A stretch of DNA of 57,982 bases, taken from Candidatus Gastranaerophilales bacterium (GTDB lineage: Bacteria > Cyanobacteriota > Vampirovibrionia > Gastranaerophilales > Gastranaerophilaceae). The notes beneath the pieces were generated by a model. The model was not told the DNA's origin, searched no databases, and was given only the letters and a program-made list of their open reading frames with translations. This document shows positions 26,471 to 35,250 of the stretch, piece by piece. The position numbers and the translations under genes were made by a program. How positions within the stretch are numbered: the first letter of the stretch is position 1; each line of letters opens with the position of its first letter. The stretch spans positions 1 through 57,982 of the forward strand of contig CALURU010000015.1 of the NCBI GenBank assembly GCA_944323255.1. Direction: 5' to 3'.

Positions 26471-28462
26471 ATGGTATCAATTTCCCGACAAACGCAATAC
26501 CAATCAGATATCACATTTACAAGCAGAAGCAAATCTTTCCAGAGGATATACAAGCAAAAGTTCAAAGAGATTCCACTTAAAGACAGAATAATGCAATCCA
26601 TTAATGATGAAAGCAATTTGCTGGGTGAGGGTCTATCAAAGAAAGGATATAATTTAGTAGGAATAAAAGATTATATTATCAGGATTTACAAAAACTGCTT
26701 TACGCCGGAAGATCTAAATCAAAAATTTATTAAACCTGCAAAAAGTTACCTCAATTCGTTGGAAGGCATTGCCCTGTGTATTCCGGGGAAAATTGATATT
26801 GTAAAAAGAAAAAGCGGCACAAGTTTAGGCGTGGACAATTATGCTGACAGAATACAAATCAGAGATTTTCCGCCATTGAGGAATGTCTGCGTTACCCGGG
26901 AAGAATCTCTTAAATCATTAGAAATATATGAAAAACTAAAAGACTTTCCTATAAAATCTTACAAGCAGGCATACAAGCAGATAAAGAAATTCTGCAAGCA
27001 CCCTGATTATCAGTTTGACATAATTTCTCCAAACAATATTTTGGTTGACATAGACCAAAAGAAAATTAACCTCATAGACCCTGTAAGCCCGAAAGTCAAC
27101 AGACCAGTACACGGCAGTGACGTTGATTTTTCGCAATACCACGGCTGTGACAGTCTTTATCCTATATTGTGTGATTTTCTTATGCAAAAGGAGCATTTAA
27201 ACAATCTTACACCGGAAGAACAACAAAGATGGGTAACTTCTATAAATAAAATTATCACAAAGAGTATCAAAGCCGGCTCAAAACTAGGATTAAGACGAAA
27301 CATTGACCAACTTAAACTGCTCTACACCCGTATAACCAAATTTTGGGGTACAGACGAACTAAATAACAGGTACAATAACTTCCTTGATATGTATGCTGGA
27401 AGTATAGATCCTGCTAAAACTATTGAAATTGCAACAAATTATCAAAACAAAGAACGAGATAGAATAAGAGCCATAAAACAGCTTTACCCGCAAAATTTTA
27501 AAGAGATAAAACCTGCTCTTGAAAAGATTCTGGAAGCACCTCATCAGCCGAAAGTAGAGTTTCCGGAAATTATAAATGCCGTCCTTGATAAGACTCTGGA
27601 ATATGGAAATGAAGCAGCGAGTTTAACTCCGGCATTAGAAAAATTATTCGGCAAAGAAATTTTTTATACAACTAAAAAACGTTTATATCACCTGTTTACA
27701 ACTATTCAGCCTGAAAATAAAACATTTTTAAATGAGATGAAAAAAAGTGCTACAAATCCTTTTGAGAAAACACTTTATAAAAACGAATTTGAAGAATTAT
27801 ACAAGAAAATGGGATATTTATCCGCAAGCAACAAACAAAGGGTAAGAGACATTTACAGACAGTCTTTAAGCGGAGAAAAGGTCTCTGAAGAGGTTGTTAA
27901 TAAACTCTGGATGAGCAGAACCTGCACAAAATCAAGCAGTACTCAAAAAAAATCGCTAAAAGACATGATTAACAGATATAAATACATTGAAGCGAACAGA
28001 AACCGAAAACCGCACTCTTCCGACCTGATTGAGATACATAAAATCATTCTTAAAAACAGTCAAAACAAGAACTTTCTTGCAGGGAGACTCCGTACTCCCG
28101 ATACTGACAAACTCGTAAAACAAGTCTTTAATATTACAAAAGATACAACAAAGACCGTAACCGATTACTCTTCAAGCAAAGAGGTAATTAATGGCTTAAA
28201 GAAATTAGACAGATATATCGATAAAAATTATGATACAGCAGAACCATTCATCCTCGCAGCAGAGATTTTTAACGAAGTTATACGTATCCATCCGTTTGTT
28301 GACGGCAATGGAAGGGCTTCAAGGCTCTTTGTGGAGCAATTCTTACTTAGCAAAGGTTTTCATCTGAACAAATGGCCTGAAGAGACATTATACCGCAAAA
28401 TATGTTCAACTTCTGACCTTGCAGAAGCTTTAAAACAGAATTCCAGTCAGAATTTGCTGTAA
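26471..28462 (+). CDS. Kinase-like plus Fic-domain fusion protein
   Basis: A 663-residue protein. After a short N-terminal ITFTSRSKS, a kinase-like region has LGEGLSKKGYNL (51-62) as a glycine loop, IIRIYK as the possible Lys strand, and FDIISPNNILVD (about 182-193) with NLIDP, matching the catalytic loop and DFG regions. The middle is helical. The C-terminus is a Fic domain: LIEIHKIILKN, FLAGRLRT, and the catalytic HPFVDGNGRASR (about 606-617). Fic enzymes usually AMPylate a target. A final SDLAEA recalls the inhibitory S/T-x3-E-G/N motif. There is no signal peptide. AGGAG precedes the start. Confidence 0.8.
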   Translation: MVSISRQTQYQSDITFTSRSKSFQRIYKQKFKEIPLKDRIMQSINDESNLLGEGLSKKGYNLVGIKDYIIRIYKNCFTPEDLNQKFIKPAKSYLNSLEGIALCIPGKIDIVKRKSGTSLGVDNYADRIQIRDFPPLRNVCVTREESLKSLEIYEKLKDFPIKSYKQAYKQIKKFCKHPDYQFDIISPNNILVDIDQKKINLIDPVSPKVNRPVHGSDVDFSQYHGCDSLYPILCDFLMQKEHLNNLTPEEQQRWVTSINKIITKSIKAGSKLGLRRNIDQLKLLYTRITKFWGTDELNNRYNNFLDMYAGSIDPAKTIEIATNYQNKERDRIRAIKQLYPQNFKEIKPALEKILEAPHQPKVEFPEIINAVLDKTLEYGNEAASLTPALEKLFGKEIFYTTKKRLYHLFTTIQPENKTFLNEMKKSATNPFEKTLYKNEFEELYKKMGYLSASNKQRVRDIYRQSLSGEKVSEEVVNKLWMSRTCTKSSSTQKKSLKDMINRYKYIEANRNRKPHSSDLIEIHKIILKNSQNKNFLAGRLRTPDTDKLVKQVFNITKDTTKTVTDYSSSKEVINGLKKLDRYIDKNYDTAEPFILAAEIFNEVIRIHPFVDGNGRASRLFVEQFLLSKGFHLNKWPEETLYRKICSTSDLAEALKQNSSQNLL

Positions 28463-28627
28463 GCAGCCCTGCTCTAAAAGTAAAGTTTTGTAACAATTTT
28501 CTTTCAGTATGCAATTTTGTATACGGAATATTTTTTATATATATACGACGTGAATCATAATACAAACCTTTCATACAACCTACATACTAACCTTCTACAC
28601 ATGAGGAATTATTAAAAAAGATTCCGA

Positions 28628-28658
28628 AACCTTTCCGACAAAGAAAGGTTTTTTTTTG
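28628..28658 (+). terminator. Rho-independent terminator after Fic protein gene
   Basis: AACCTTT (28628-28634) pairs with AAAGGTT (28644-28650), followed by a run of T. A possible promoter for the next gene follows: TTGAGT, 17 bp, TAAGAT, ending near 28694. Confidence 0.85.
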
Positions 28659-28720
28659 TTTTCTATTGAGTGTACATAATATTTGTGGTAAGATACTATA
28701 TGTAAGAGGAGCTTAGTCAG

Positions 28721-29557
28721 ATGGGCTATAAAATATTATCAAAAAAAGAATTATGTCCTAATCAGTATGAAATCACTGTAGATGCGCCTTTTGTTGTGCA
28801 CAATGCACAGGCAGGACAATTTATTATATTTAGAGCAGAAGAAAACGGCGAAAGAGTTCCACTTACCGTTGCCGATGTCGATAAGTCAAAAGGCTCACTA
28901 ACTCTTGTTTTCATGGCTGTAGGATATTCTACTAAAAAACTTGCAAGCCTGGAAGCCGGTGACGAAATTGTCGACATTGTAGGACCTCTTGGTCAGCCGA
29001 CACATATCAAAAAATATGGTACTGTCGTATGTCTGGCAGGCGGGTATGGCGCAGCTCCTTGCTATCTTATTGCCAAAGCTTTTAAAGAAGCCGGTAATAA
29101 AGTATACATGATTATGGGAGCAAAAAATAAAGACTTAATTTTCTGGCAGGATAAAATGAAAGATGCCTGCACTGAACTCTTTATAACCACAGATGACGGA
29201 TCTCTCGGAGAAAAAGGATTCGTAACACAAGTGCTTGAAAGATTGATGAACAATGAAAAAATCGACTATGCAATAGCAGTAGGTCCAATGCCAATGATGC
29301 GTGCTATTGCAGATATGACACGCAATAAGGGGATCTATACAGAAGCAAGCATGAATCCAATCATGGTTGACGGAACTGGAATGTGCGGAGCATGCAGAAT
29401 TACCGTCGGAGGCAAAACTAAATTTGCCTGCGTTGACGGGCCTGATTTTAATGCGCATGAAATCGATTTTGACGAAGTCATCAACAGAACAAAGATTTAT
29501 AAAAATCAAGAACGAAAACGCAGTGAAAACTGTAATTTGTTAAAAATGGCAAAGTAA
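28721..29557 (+). CDS. NfnA/SudB-type FAD- and [2Fe-2S]-containing reductase subunit
   Basis: A 278-residue protein of the sulfide dehydrogenase / dihydroorotate dehydrogenase electron-transfer family. It has an FAD domain, an NAD(P)-binding domain with LAGGYGAAPCYLIAKAF (about 107-123), and a C-terminal cysteine cluster (GTGMCGACR, then FAC, about 220-236) for [2Fe-2S]. In Nfn complexes this subunit works with NfnB to exchange electrons between NADH, NADPH and ferredoxin. No NfnB follows here; a small Cys-rich gene does. AGAGG lies before the start. Confidence 0.88.
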   Translation: MGYKILSKKELCPNQYEITVDAPFVVHNAQAGQFIIFRAEENGERVPLTVADVDKSKGSLTLVFMAVGYSTKKLASLEAGDEIVDIVGPLGQPTHIKKYGTVVCLAGGYGAAPCYLIAKAFKEAGNKVYMIMGAKNKDLIFWQDKMKDACTELFITTDDGSLGEKGFVTQVLERLMNNEKIDYAIAVGPMPMMRAIADMTRNKGIYTEASMNPIMVDGTGMCGACRITVGGKTKFACVDGPDFNAHEIDFDEVINRTKIYKNQERKRSENCNLLKMAK

Positions 29558-29576
29558 ATAATATAGGAGATAATGA

Positions 29577-29786
29577 ATGGCAGCTCGTGATCAAGAAAAA
29601 TCAATACCTTTATGCCCTCTGATGAGCGTTGGCTCACAGGTTGAAATTGTTTGCATGCAAGAAAACTGCGCATGGTATTTAAAAAATTACAAAATCTGCT
29701 CTGTTTATATGATGGCACATAATTCAATGCTGGATGTTCAGGCTAAACAGGCAGCAAAAGCAAAGGCGAAAGCAGAAAATGCTTAA
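29577..29786 (+). CDS. Small four-cysteine protein, possible metal site
   Basis: A 69-residue protein with Cys13, Cys26, Cys31 and Cys41 (LCPLMS, VCMQENCAWY, ICSVYM), spaced to hold zinc or an Fe-S cluster, and an Ala/Lys-rich tail. TAGGAG precedes the ATG. It lies 19 bp after the NfnA-like gene and before a terminator, so both are in one operon. It may be an electron-transfer or stability partner. The function is not known to me. Confidence 0.65.
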   Translation: MAARDQEKSIPLCPLMSVGSQVEIVCMQENCAWYLKNYKICSVYMMAHNSMLDVQAKQAAKAKAKAENA

Positions 29787-29794
29787 ATAGTTGT

Positions 29795-29822
29795 AAAGCC
29801 GGATTAAAACCGGCTTTTTTAA
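29795..29822 (+). terminator. Rho-independent terminator
   Basis: AAGCCGG (29796-29802) pairs with CCGGCTT (29810-29816), then a T run. It ends the NfnA-like operon just before purA. Confidence 0.9.
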
Positions 29823-29837
29823 TCTAAAGAGGTTTTT

Positions 29838-31112
29838 ATGAGAAATACAGTAGTAATTGGTGCACAATGGGGAGATGAAGGTAAAGCAAAAATTACAGAC
29901 CTGCTTGCGAGTCAGGCCGACTTAATTATCAGATACCAGGGCGGCTGTAATGCCGGACATACAGTTGTAACCGGCGGAAAAACATATAAATTTCACCTCA
30001 TCCCTTCAGGAATTTTGTATGATAAAACCATTTGTTTTATAGGTGCCGGAACTGTCATTCATCCGGAATCCTTTGAGCGGGAACTCAACGAATTAAAAGC
30101 AGAAGGGGTCGATTTTAAAAACCTCAAAATATCACCGCTTGCTTCAATTACAATGCCTTACCATATAGAAATAGACGGTTACAGTGAATCTCACGCCGGC
30201 AAGGGCAAGATTGGCACAACAAAGAAAGGCATTGGTCCTACTTATACAGATAAATCCGGAAGAATTGGCTTTAAGATTCAAGATTTATACTCTTTTGAAG
30301 CTCTTAATGAAAAAATAGACATGATTCTTCCGCTCAAAAATAAAATGCTCAAACAAGTTTATGGGTTGGAAGAATACACAAAAGACTGTATAATTTCACT
30401 CTGCGAAAAATATGCAGAACTGTTTAAACCTTATGTTTGCTTTGAATGGCAGGATCTTTTAAACCGTTATAAAGATAAAAAGATTCTGTTTGAAGGCGCA
30501 CAAGGAGTTATGCTTGATGTGGATTACGGGACATATCCGTTTGTAACAAGTTCTAACCCTATTGGCGGCGGTGCTGCAACCGGAAGCGGGTACGGTCCGA
30601 CAATGATTCAGGAAGTTGTGGGTGTATCAAAAGCTTACGTTACAAGAGTCGGAGAAGGTCCTTTTGTAACAGAATTAACCGATGAAACAGGGAAAAAGAT
30701 TCAGGAAATCGGACACGAATTCGGAGTTACAACAGGTCGCCCGAGAAGATGCGGATGGTTCGATTCGGTAATTATGAAATATGCCGTTCTCGTTGGCGGA
30801 ATCACAAATGTTGCACTAACTAAAATTGATGTGTTTGATACATTTGATGAAATAAAAATCTGTACTGCATACAAAGACTGTAGAAATGATAAAGTTTATA
30901 CAACATATCCGACAGACGTATTTATTCACAAATATCTTGAACCGATATATGAGACAATGCCTGGCTGGAAAACTCCAATCAGCAATATAAGAAAGTATGA
31001 AGATCTGCCGGAAAATGCAAAAAAATATATAGAAAAGGTTGAAGATCTTATCGGAGCTCCAATAGGGATTATAAGTGTCGGTCCGGACAGAGAACAAACT
31101 ATTATAAGATAA
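29838..31112 (+). CDS. purA: Adenylosuccinate synthetase
   Basis: A 424-residue enzyme of normal length. The GTP loop is GAQWGDEGKAK (8-18); NAGHTVV, GTTKKGIGPTY, FEGAQG, SSNPIGGGAATGSG, TTGRPRRCGWFD and TKIDVFD are the family motifs in order. It joins IMP and aspartate using GTP, the first step from IMP to AMP. AAGAGG lies before the ATG. It is a single gene between two terminators. Confidence 0.98.
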   Translation: MRNTVVIGAQWGDEGKAKITDLLASQADLIIRYQGGCNAGHTVVTGGKTYKFHLIPSGILYDKTICFIGAGTVIHPESFERELNELKAEGVDFKNLKISPLASITMPYHIEIDGYSESHAGKGKIGTTKKGIGPTYTDKSGRIGFKIQDLYSFEALNEKIDMILPLKNKMLKQVYGLEEYTKDCIISLCEKYAELFKPYVCFEWQDLLNRYKDKKILFEGAQGVMLDVDYGTYPFVTSSNPIGGGAATGSGYGPTMIQEVVGVSKAYVTRVGEGPFVTELTDETGKKIQEIGHEFGVTTGRPRRCGWFDSVIMKYAVLVGGITNVALTKIDVFDTFDEIKICTAYKDCRNDKVYTTYPTDVFIHKYLEPIYETMPGWKTPISNIRKYEDLPENAKKYIEKVEDLIGAPIGIISVGPDREQTIIR

Positions 31113-31121
31113 TTATAATTA

Positions 31122-31158
31122 AGTAAGACGCCCGAGTTTAAAACTCGGGCGTCTTACT
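31122..31158. terminator. Bidirectional terminator with perfect 18-bp stem
   Basis: AGTAAGACGCCCGAGTTT (31122-31139) and its exact complement (31141-31158) are separated by one base. It separates purA from the convergent transporter gene and should stop transcription from both sides. Confidence 0.9.
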
Positions 31159-31187
31159 ATTTATAAATTATATCGCTTCCACTTGAT

Positions 31188-32966
31188 TTATAATTTTTCA
31201 GGATTTCTCAGCGGAATCAATCTATCTAAATCTGAGTTAACACTGAAGTAGAATCTTGCAGTATTTTCGTTATAATCTCTTCCGAGAGGGAAGCCGACAC
31301 CGATTTGAGCTGTTAACCAATCAGTAAAGTTAATATATGTACCTAAACCTACTGAATGCAAGAATGATTGAGGATAATTATAAATATTACCGTTTTCACC
31401 TAACCAGCCCCAATCATAGAATACAGCAAGCTTTAATCTTTCATCAATCTTTGGTGCGACTCTATCAAGGAACGGAACAGGGAATCTGTATTCTACCGTA
31501 CCTGTAACACCGTAGTCACCGATTAATTCAGCAGGCTGGTAGCCTCTTAATGTATAAGGTCCACCCATTTGCATTTGTTCTGCTGCGAACAATTGGTTAG
31601 GAGAGTACTGACCGCCAACTCTTACAATACCGATACCACGACCAAATAATCTTTGTACACGTGTAGCACCTGCCGTAAACTTAACGAATGTAGTATCCTG
31701 TATTGCACCGTGTCCGTCACCTGTTAAACCAAAGTCAAAACCGAAGTTTCCGATCCAACGACCATAATTATCATCTGTCATACCATACAAACCTGAACGC
31801 CATACGTGGAGGTTGTAGTTAGATAATCTTAACGGATTTCCTGCAATATATGCAGAAGTATTTGCATTTACGTAATCGTAGCCTGTATAAAAAATCAAAT
31901 CTGACTTAGCTGTTTGAATAAGCGGCTGTGTTAATTTGAAGAAATAGCTTTGAGCATTACCTTTAACATTCAAATTCTTGTATGGACCGCCTAATCTTAC
32001 GTGAGAATCAGAAAAATCAAATGACAATCTTGTTCCGTATGAAGAAACAGGAAGTGAATAACCTGCCATCCATCCGGTTGCACCTGATGATAAAATTGTA
32101 CCACCGTATATTTTATCACCCAAACCTGTTAAGTTGTCCATACCAACAAGGAATGAAACTCTTTGAGAGCCGGTATAAGAACGACCATAATCATCATATG
32201 AGAAATTCAGGTTAACAGGGAATCTGTCTCTCACATTCAGAGTAATTGCAGTATTTTCTTCGCCTTCCTGCTGTCTTTCGACTTCTGTTTGAACCTGTAC
32301 ATAGTCCTCTCTGTTAATTTCTTTCATTGCTCTTTGAAGGTTTTTAGCGTTAAATACATCGCCTTCTCTAAGCCCTGCTTTTCCCATAATAATATGGCGA
32401 AGATACCATTCTCTGGTCCATTTTTCGCCTTCAATATTTAATTCGCCGACTTTACTTTCAACGATTTTAATTGTAGCAACACCATCAACAATTCTCTGAG
32501 GCGGAACTGTTGCATAAGAAGTTAAATATCCTTTAGCACGATAGTAGTTTGTAACTTTCTGGCAAACTTCCAAAAGTTCATCGAAGAAAATATCCTCACC
32601 CAAAACTTCCAAGCCTAATTTTTCGAGTTCTTCTGTCGGAATCTGGGTATTACCTTCAAAATTGATTTTTTGCAAAAGAAAGTGAGGGTTATATAACATA
32701 CCTTCTCTTGCCTGATTTTCTTCTATTGTAGCATCATATATTTGTTCATCTTTTGTAACGTCGTCAAAAGACTGAATGTAGCTCTTGTCTACTTCATAAT
32801 GATTAATATTTTGCAACTCGGTAGTATTATAAGCACCAGGGTTATAACCGCCTAAATCAGCCTGTACCTGTGCCGGTAATACTGCACCTGCCATAGGATC
32901 TGCCATCGCTTGATTTACAGATAAAAGGCATAAAACTGTGAGCAAATAGCTAATTTGTTTCTTCAT
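31188..32966 (-). CDS. Outer-membrane POTRA/beta-barrel transporter (ShlB/FhaC type)
   Basis: A 592-residue protein with a signal peptide (YLLTVLCLLSVNQAMA). A disordered linker leads to two POTRA domains: FEGNTQIPTEELEKLG with the ShlB-like VPPQRIVDGVATIKIVESKV (about 160-180), and a second to about 250. A beta barrel then has GGPYTLRGYQPAE (about 470), the family's (V/L)RGY motif for the lid loop. Such proteins export a partner or insert outer-membrane proteins. No TpsA partner lies next to it. It shows that the host has an outer membrane. Confidence 0.9.
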   Translation of the reverse strand: MKKQISYLLTVLCLLSVNQAMADPMAGAVLPAQVQADLGGYNPGAYNTTELQNINHYEVDKSYIQSFDDVTKDEQIYDATIEENQAREGMLYNPHFLLQKINFEGNTQIPTEELEKLGLEVLGEDIFFDELLEVCQKVTNYYRAKGYLTSYATVPPQRIVDGVATIKIVESKVGELNIEGEKWTREWYLRHIIMGKAGLREGDVFNAKNLQRAMKEINREDYVQVQTEVERQQEGEENTAITLNVRDRFPVNLNFSYDDYGRSYTGSQRVSFLVGMDNLTGLGDKIYGGTILSSGATGWMAGYSLPVSSYGTRLSFDFSDSHVRLGGPYKNLNVKGNAQSYFFKLTQPLIQTAKSDLIFYTGYDYVNANTSAYIAGNPLRLSNYNLHVWRSGLYGMTDDNYGRWIGNFGFDFGLTGDGHGAIQDTTFVKFTAGATRVQRLFGRGIGIVRVGGQYSPNQLFAAEQMQMGGPYTLRGYQPAELIGDYGVTGTVEYRFPVPFLDRVAPKIDERLKLAVFYDWGWLGENGNIYNYPQSFLHSVGLGTYINFTDWLTAQIGVGFPLGRDYNENTARFYFSVNSDLDRLIPLRNPEKL

Positions 32967-33134
32967 AATTTTCCGTATTCCTAATTTAATTATTGGGTTG
33001 TAATATTACTGTACACCTGACATTATATTTTAATTAAAAACCCTAAACAAATTTTATTGCCAGTTTGTTACAAAATATTAACTTAATATCTTTTATTTTA
33101 ACTCACTTGTAAATTTTTGTAAAGATATTTACAT

Positions 33135-33509
33135 ATGAGTGTTACAAATCATTCATTTGGTGGAATTAAATATATAGAAGTTAATTTACCGAAATTGGAG
33201 GAAAAATTGATACCTGCAATAAGTCCTATAAATTCATATTGCGATCCTGAGTATCTGCGCATACTTCAGGAACTTATGCGTCTTGGAATCGCACCCAGCG
33301 GGGACAAAAATATTGATAAAGCAAAGCTGCAGCAGGCAAAAGCAGAACTTTTACAAAAAAATAAGGAACAGAATCGGAACGAAAATAATCAAAACTTCCA
33401 ACTGGCACAAATAGACAAATACGAAAACCCTGAAAGAGAAAAATTAGAAGAACTGCGTCCCGGGGCAATGACTGTGGCAGAACTTAACAGATTTTACTTC
33501 GGGATATAA
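33135..33509 (+). CDS. Hypothetical protein with N-terminal HSFGG
   Basis: A 124-residue soluble protein. It starts MSVTNHSFGGIKY, and the middle has CDPEYLRILQELMRLGI, then a Gln/Asn/Lys-rich stretch. No domain is recognised. The start has only a weak ribosome site. Its end overlaps the convergent glycosyltransferase gene by 26 bp. The phenylalanine-containing beginning resembles other proteins in this window. Confidence 0.55.
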   Translation: MSVTNHSFGGIKYIEVNLPKLEEKLIPAISPINSYCDPEYLRILQELMRLGIAPSGDKNIDKAKLQQAKAELLQKNKEQNRNENNQNFQLAQIDKYENPEREKLEELRPGAMTVAELNRFYFGI

Positions 33510-34389
33510 TTTCATCAGCAAGTTTTGATACCATCTCCGGATCAATTTCAGAAAGCATTCCGCCAAGCCTTACGTTTAAAAGAGCTTTATCCTCCGGAAC
33601 CCGCAGACAAATTGTACTTTTCTTATTATTTTTTTCTAATTCCAGAAAACATAAATTATTTTTAAATTCTATTTTGTAATCCAAATCAGACTTAGGTTTT
33701 ATGGTTTTATTTATTTGAAAATACTTTTTGTGGTTTAATAAATCATCACTTATAATGTATGCGAATTCCTGACTTGCACTGGAAGCAGAATGAATATGGT
33801 TAAAAGGCATTCCTGAGACCTGATAATTTAATTTGCCGTTTTGAAGATTTTTATACAAAAGATAATTATCACCATAGATAATCTTCAAATCTGAAGGAAT
33901 CATATAATAATTTTCTTTTTTGCCTAAAATTGCTATCCCCCAGTCACCTGTCTGCAAATAACGGGTTAGTGGTATGAATACGGGAGAGGAGTAGGCTTGC
34001 GGAATTTCAAAAATCTCAGCCCCGTCATTCCTTTTAATGTCATTATTATCAGCACCTATTAATCCTGTTTTTTCATCATTAAACACCTCAGAATTTAATA
34101 TTTCGCTCAAAAAATTTTCACATATAAGCATATCATCATTTAAAAGAGCAAAATTATTATTCTGTATTTGAGAAACACCCAGATTCCAGCTTGCATTAAC
34201 GTAAAGGTTTTCAGGTGGATTTATTACCCTGATTTTTCCACCACTTATTATATCAAGAGAGACTTCCGGTTTATTATTTATAACCAAAATTTCTCCAACA
34301 CAAGAATCAGCCGTCAGCATTTCTACAAGAGAATACAATATTTTCGGCTTTTTCTGAATAGTAGGTATAATTACAGAAACAAGATTCAT
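33484..34389 (-). CDS. Glycosyltransferase family 2-like protein
   Basis: A 301-residue protein with a GT-A type start (VSVIIPTIQKKPKILYSLVE), ILVINNKPE, ASWNLGV and LLNDDMLI (about 98), where the DD is the likely metal site. It lies 9 bp after the hydrogenase-like small subunit gene and may be its last co-transcribed gene, although the function is unrelated. The acceptor is unknown. Confidence 0.8.
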   Translation of the reverse strand: MNLVSVIIPTIQKKPKILYSLVEMLTADSCVGEILVINNKPEVSLDIISGGKIRVINPPENLYVNASWNLGVSQIQNNNFALLNDDMLICENFLSEILNSEVFNDEKTGLIGADNNDIKRNDGAEIFEIPQAYSSPVFIPLTRYLQTGDWGIAILGKKENYYMIPSDLKIIYGDNYLLYKNLQNGKLNYQVSGMPFNHIHSASSASQEFAYIISDDLLNHKKYFQINKTIKPKSDLDYKIEFKNNLCFLELEKNNKKSTICLRVPEDKALLNVRLGGMLSEIDPEMVSKLADEIISRSKIC

Positions 34390-34398
34390 TTATATATG

Positions 34399-35139
34399 CT
34401 AACTTTTTTTAGATATAAAATCAAGCACTCCGTTTATGAACGTAAGCGGATGAACAGGGCAGCCCGGAATATACAAATCTATCGGATATTTCTCCAAAAA
34501 TTTTCTGTTCAATTTTGAAGAATTTTGGAAAACACCGCCTGAGATTGCACACGCACCTGCTAAAATTACAATCTTAGGATCAGGAGTTGATTTATAGCAA
34601 TCCTCCAGAGCATAAGCCATATTTTCCGAGATAGGACCTGTAATAACCAATCCGTCTGCATGTCTTGGAGATGCCACAAAATCTATTCCAAACCTTCCCA
34701 TATCAAAGTTACAGTTTGAGCAAGCATTAAGTTCCATCTCACACCCGTTACAGCCGGCAGCCGAAACCTGTCTCAATTTTAAAGATTTTGAAAAGACTCT
34801 CCTTATCTCTTCCCTTGCTTGAATTGCAGCCTTTTCAAACTCTTCAGGAGTCATACCTTCTGTAATAACAAGTTTTTCTCTGGAAGTTGATGCCAGTTTA
34901 TAATGGTTGGTAAATTCAACACACTCACCCTTACAATTTCCACACAAAGTACATTTGCCCAAATCAATAGACAAAGGATTAGCTTTAAGTGCGCCCGTCG
35001 GACAAATAGTCTCATCCACAACTCCGTTTGATTTAAGAATAGGAAAACCTCTAAACTGGCTTCTCATTTTTGCATTCGGAATATCCGGTATGAATTGATT
35101 TCCCTGAAAATATTTTAGTTTTATTGTATCTAATATCAT
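34399..35139 (-). CDS. Hydrogenase-4-like small subunit fused to ferredoxin domain
   Basis: A 246-residue protein. The N-terminal part has CPTGAL and CTLCGNCKGEC (about 62-72), a ferredoxin-type [4Fe-4S] motif like HyfH/HycF. The rest is the NuoB/HyfI-like subunit, with GCNGCEMELNAC (about 129-140), GACAISGG and PGCPVHP supplying the proximal cluster. It should pass electrons to or from the large subunit at the membrane. The fusion replaces the separate hyfH and hyfI genes. It is last of the six complex genes, 111 bp after the large subunit. Confidence 0.88.
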   Translation of the reverse strand: MILDTIKLKYFQGNQFIPDIPNAKMRSQFRGFPILKSNGVVDETICPTGALKANPLSIDLGKCTLCGNCKGECVEFTNHYKLASTSREKLVITEGMTPEEFEKAAIQAREEIRRVFSKSLKLRQVSAAGCNGCEMELNACSNCNFDMGRFGIDFVASPRHADGLVITGPISENMAYALEDCYKSTPDPKIVILAGACAISGGVFQNSSKLNRKFLEKYPIDLYIPGCPVHPLTFINGVLDFISKKS

Positions 35140-35157
35140 TTTTTTACCTCTTTTTTA

Positions 35158-35250
35158 TAAAGTGACTAGGTGACTAAGTGACTAGGTGAATAAGTAATTT
35201 AATAAATTGATATCTTTGTCACTTAATCACTTCATCACTCAGTCACTTTT
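35158..35250. repeat. Long hairpin built from 8-9-bp repeats
   Basis: The left arm repeats GTGACTA(g/a)G about four times (35160-35196). The right arm repeats the complement (35217-35250), so they fold into an imperfect stem of about 35 bp. It lies between the large- and small-subunit genes of the complex and could change their relative expression. A similar construction, with other bases, is at 43386-43486. Confidence 0.7.
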
